Of a DNA stretch of 6,277 nt, positions 5,811 to 6,277 are shown one piece after another. Positions within the stretch are counted from its first letter, which is position 1; every line of letters begins with the position of its first letter. This stretch comes from Desulfobacteraceae bacterium (GTDB lineage: Bacteria > Desulfobacterota > Desulfobacteria > Desulfobacterales > Desulfatirhabdiaceae): assembly GCA_027325475.1 (NCBI GenBank), contig DAIEFO010000139.1, forward strand, positions 1 to 6,277. Direction: 5' to 3'. Under the pieces are notes generated by a model, which saw nothing but the letters and a program-made list of their open reading frames with translations, made no database searches and had not been told where the DNA came from. The translations under genes and the position numbers were made by a program.

Positions 5811-5964
5811 TGACGACTTCGTAAAAAGTCCGGATGCTGCGTTGCGCTGCATCCTTCGTCGTTGCAGCGTACCCAAAAGTACGCTTCATTCCTCAGGATT
5901 TGCGCGCCTTGCCTGCGAACTTTTTACAAAGCCGTCTGAATTTTGACTTTTTACGAAGGCGTCA
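5811..5964. repeat. Palindromic dispersed repeat, copy 3 (longest, inverted relative to copies 1 and 2)
   Basis: Outer arms TGACGACTTCGTAAAAAGTC (5811-5830) and its near reverse complement (5945-5964) pair at 19 of 20 positions. A third, inner arm CTTTTTACAAAGCCGTC lies at 5920-5936. Inside are a 9-bp palindrome with one T-T mismatch and a 3-base loop (5832-5854: GGATGC-T-GCG-TTG-CGC-T-GCATCC), and a perfect hairpin GCGTAC-CCAAAA-GTACGC (5867-5884). The reverse complement aligns with copy 2 over nearly its whole length. It fills the ahb to flavoprotein gap, starting 8 bases after the ahb stop and ending 20 bases before the flavoprotein start. Confidence 0.93.
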
Positions 5965-5972
5965 CCCTTCAC

Positions 5973-6277
5973 CTAAATATCGAAATGTGCTTTGATTTTA
6001 TATAGATGGATGGCAGGCATGTTCAGAATACCGGTAATGCCGGTCATCTCCGATATGGCTTTCAGATGCGCCTCAATCTCCGTCATCGAAGGTGCGATAA
6101 AGGTGAACCAGATATTCAGATCGTCATCCCGCTGATAATTATGGGTAACGCCCGGAAACTGATTCACCACCTGCGCAAAAGCATCCACCCGATCTTCCGG
6201 AACTTTCGCCGCACACAGCGTGCTGACAAAGCCTATTTTCCCGGGAACGAAATTGCCGCCGATTCTTCGGATGATGC
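5973..6277 (-). CDS. Siroheme decarboxylase subunit (AhbA/AhbB-like, Lrp/AsnC-related), N-terminus cut by window
   Basis: The frame is open to the right edge, giving about 100 C-terminal residues of a protein usually near 150-170 long. The N-terminal helix-turn-helix-like part is outside. Visible segments are RRIGGNFVPGKIGFVSTLCA, AAKVPED, VVNQFPGVTHNYQRDDDLNI, WFTFIAP and LPA-like MPAIHLYKIKAHFDI at the end. The combination RRIG-x-N/F, GFVSTLCAAKVPE and FPGVTHNYxRDxxxNxWFT is diagnostic of the siroheme decarboxylases AhbA/AhbB and related NirD/L/G/H proteins rather than of ordinary Lrp regulators. AhbA and AhbB together convert siroheme to 12,18-didecarboxysiroheme in the alternative haem pathway used by sulfate reducers and archaea. 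I cannot decide between A and B from this fragment. A GTG at 6188 is an internal codon, not the start. Confidence 0.85.
   Translation of the reverse strand, partial: IIRRIGGNFVPGKIGFVSTLCAAKVPEDRVDAFAQVVNQFPGVTHNYQRDDDLNIWFTFIAPSMTEIEAHLKAISEMTGITGILNMPAIHLYKIKAHFDI

Noticed and set aside
534..5964. CRISPR array
   Set aside because: The repeats are too far apart, differ in length and orientation, and have genes rather than spacers between them.
5791..5972. TPP or FMN riboswitch ahead of the transporter operon
   Set aside because: No conserved riboswitch core motif was found; the whole gap is accounted for by repeat copy 3.
5973..6188. A complete 71-residue protein starting at the GTG at 6188
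   Set aside because: The frame continues without a stop to the window edge and the upstream residues match the Ahb family, so this is an internal codon.

Overview
The window reads as a chromosomal segment of a sulfate-reducing Desulfobacterota, most likely of the Desulfobacterales. This is inferred from a siroheme-decarboxylase (Ahb-type) protein of the alternative haem route, the xerC-hslV gene order, a small Rho_N-domain protein, and a dispersed palindromic repeat of a style I recall, without having checked, from large Desulfobacterales genomes. Base composition looks close to balanced and even throughout. Every supported gene is on the minus strand, so transcription runs from high to low coordinates.

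In transcription order the layout is: (1) the C-terminal part of an AhbA/AhbB-like siroheme decarboxylase subunit (5973-6277, cut by the window edge). (2) Repeat copy 3. (3) A probable transport operon: an iron-sulfur-flavoprotein-like FMN protein (5212-5790), an ABC ATPase (4499-5191), a permease overlapping it by 11 bases (3763-4509), repeat copy 2, and a secreted NMT1/THI5-type substrate-binding protein (2605-3597), closed by an intrinsic terminator (2504-2537). (4) A second unit: a small basic Rho_N-domain protein (2151-2477), a HAD hydrolase (1542-2126), the tyrosine recombinase XerC (629-1552, overlapping the HAD gene by 11 bases), repeat copy 1, and the protease subunit HslV (1-515, last few residues missing). 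HslU is expected just beyond the left edge.

The gene functions are mostly housekeeping or recognisable families. The transporter ligand is not known. The substrate-binding protein has features of the pyrimidine-binding (ThiY/THI5) branch, but I see no TPP riboswitch or thiamine gene, and pairing with a Cys-rich flavoprotein is unusual.

The most notable structure is the repeat family. Three copies (89-154 bp) have arms related to GACGGCTTTGTAAAAAGT, internal hairpins, and in two copies a second outer arm. They fill three of the intergenic gaps inside apparent operons, each starting 6-8 bases after a stop codon. The arms co-vary between copies, and one copy has an inverted, hairpin-less core. 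No gene lies elsewhere, and the longest stretches without a gene are these repeat gaps plus 2478-2604.
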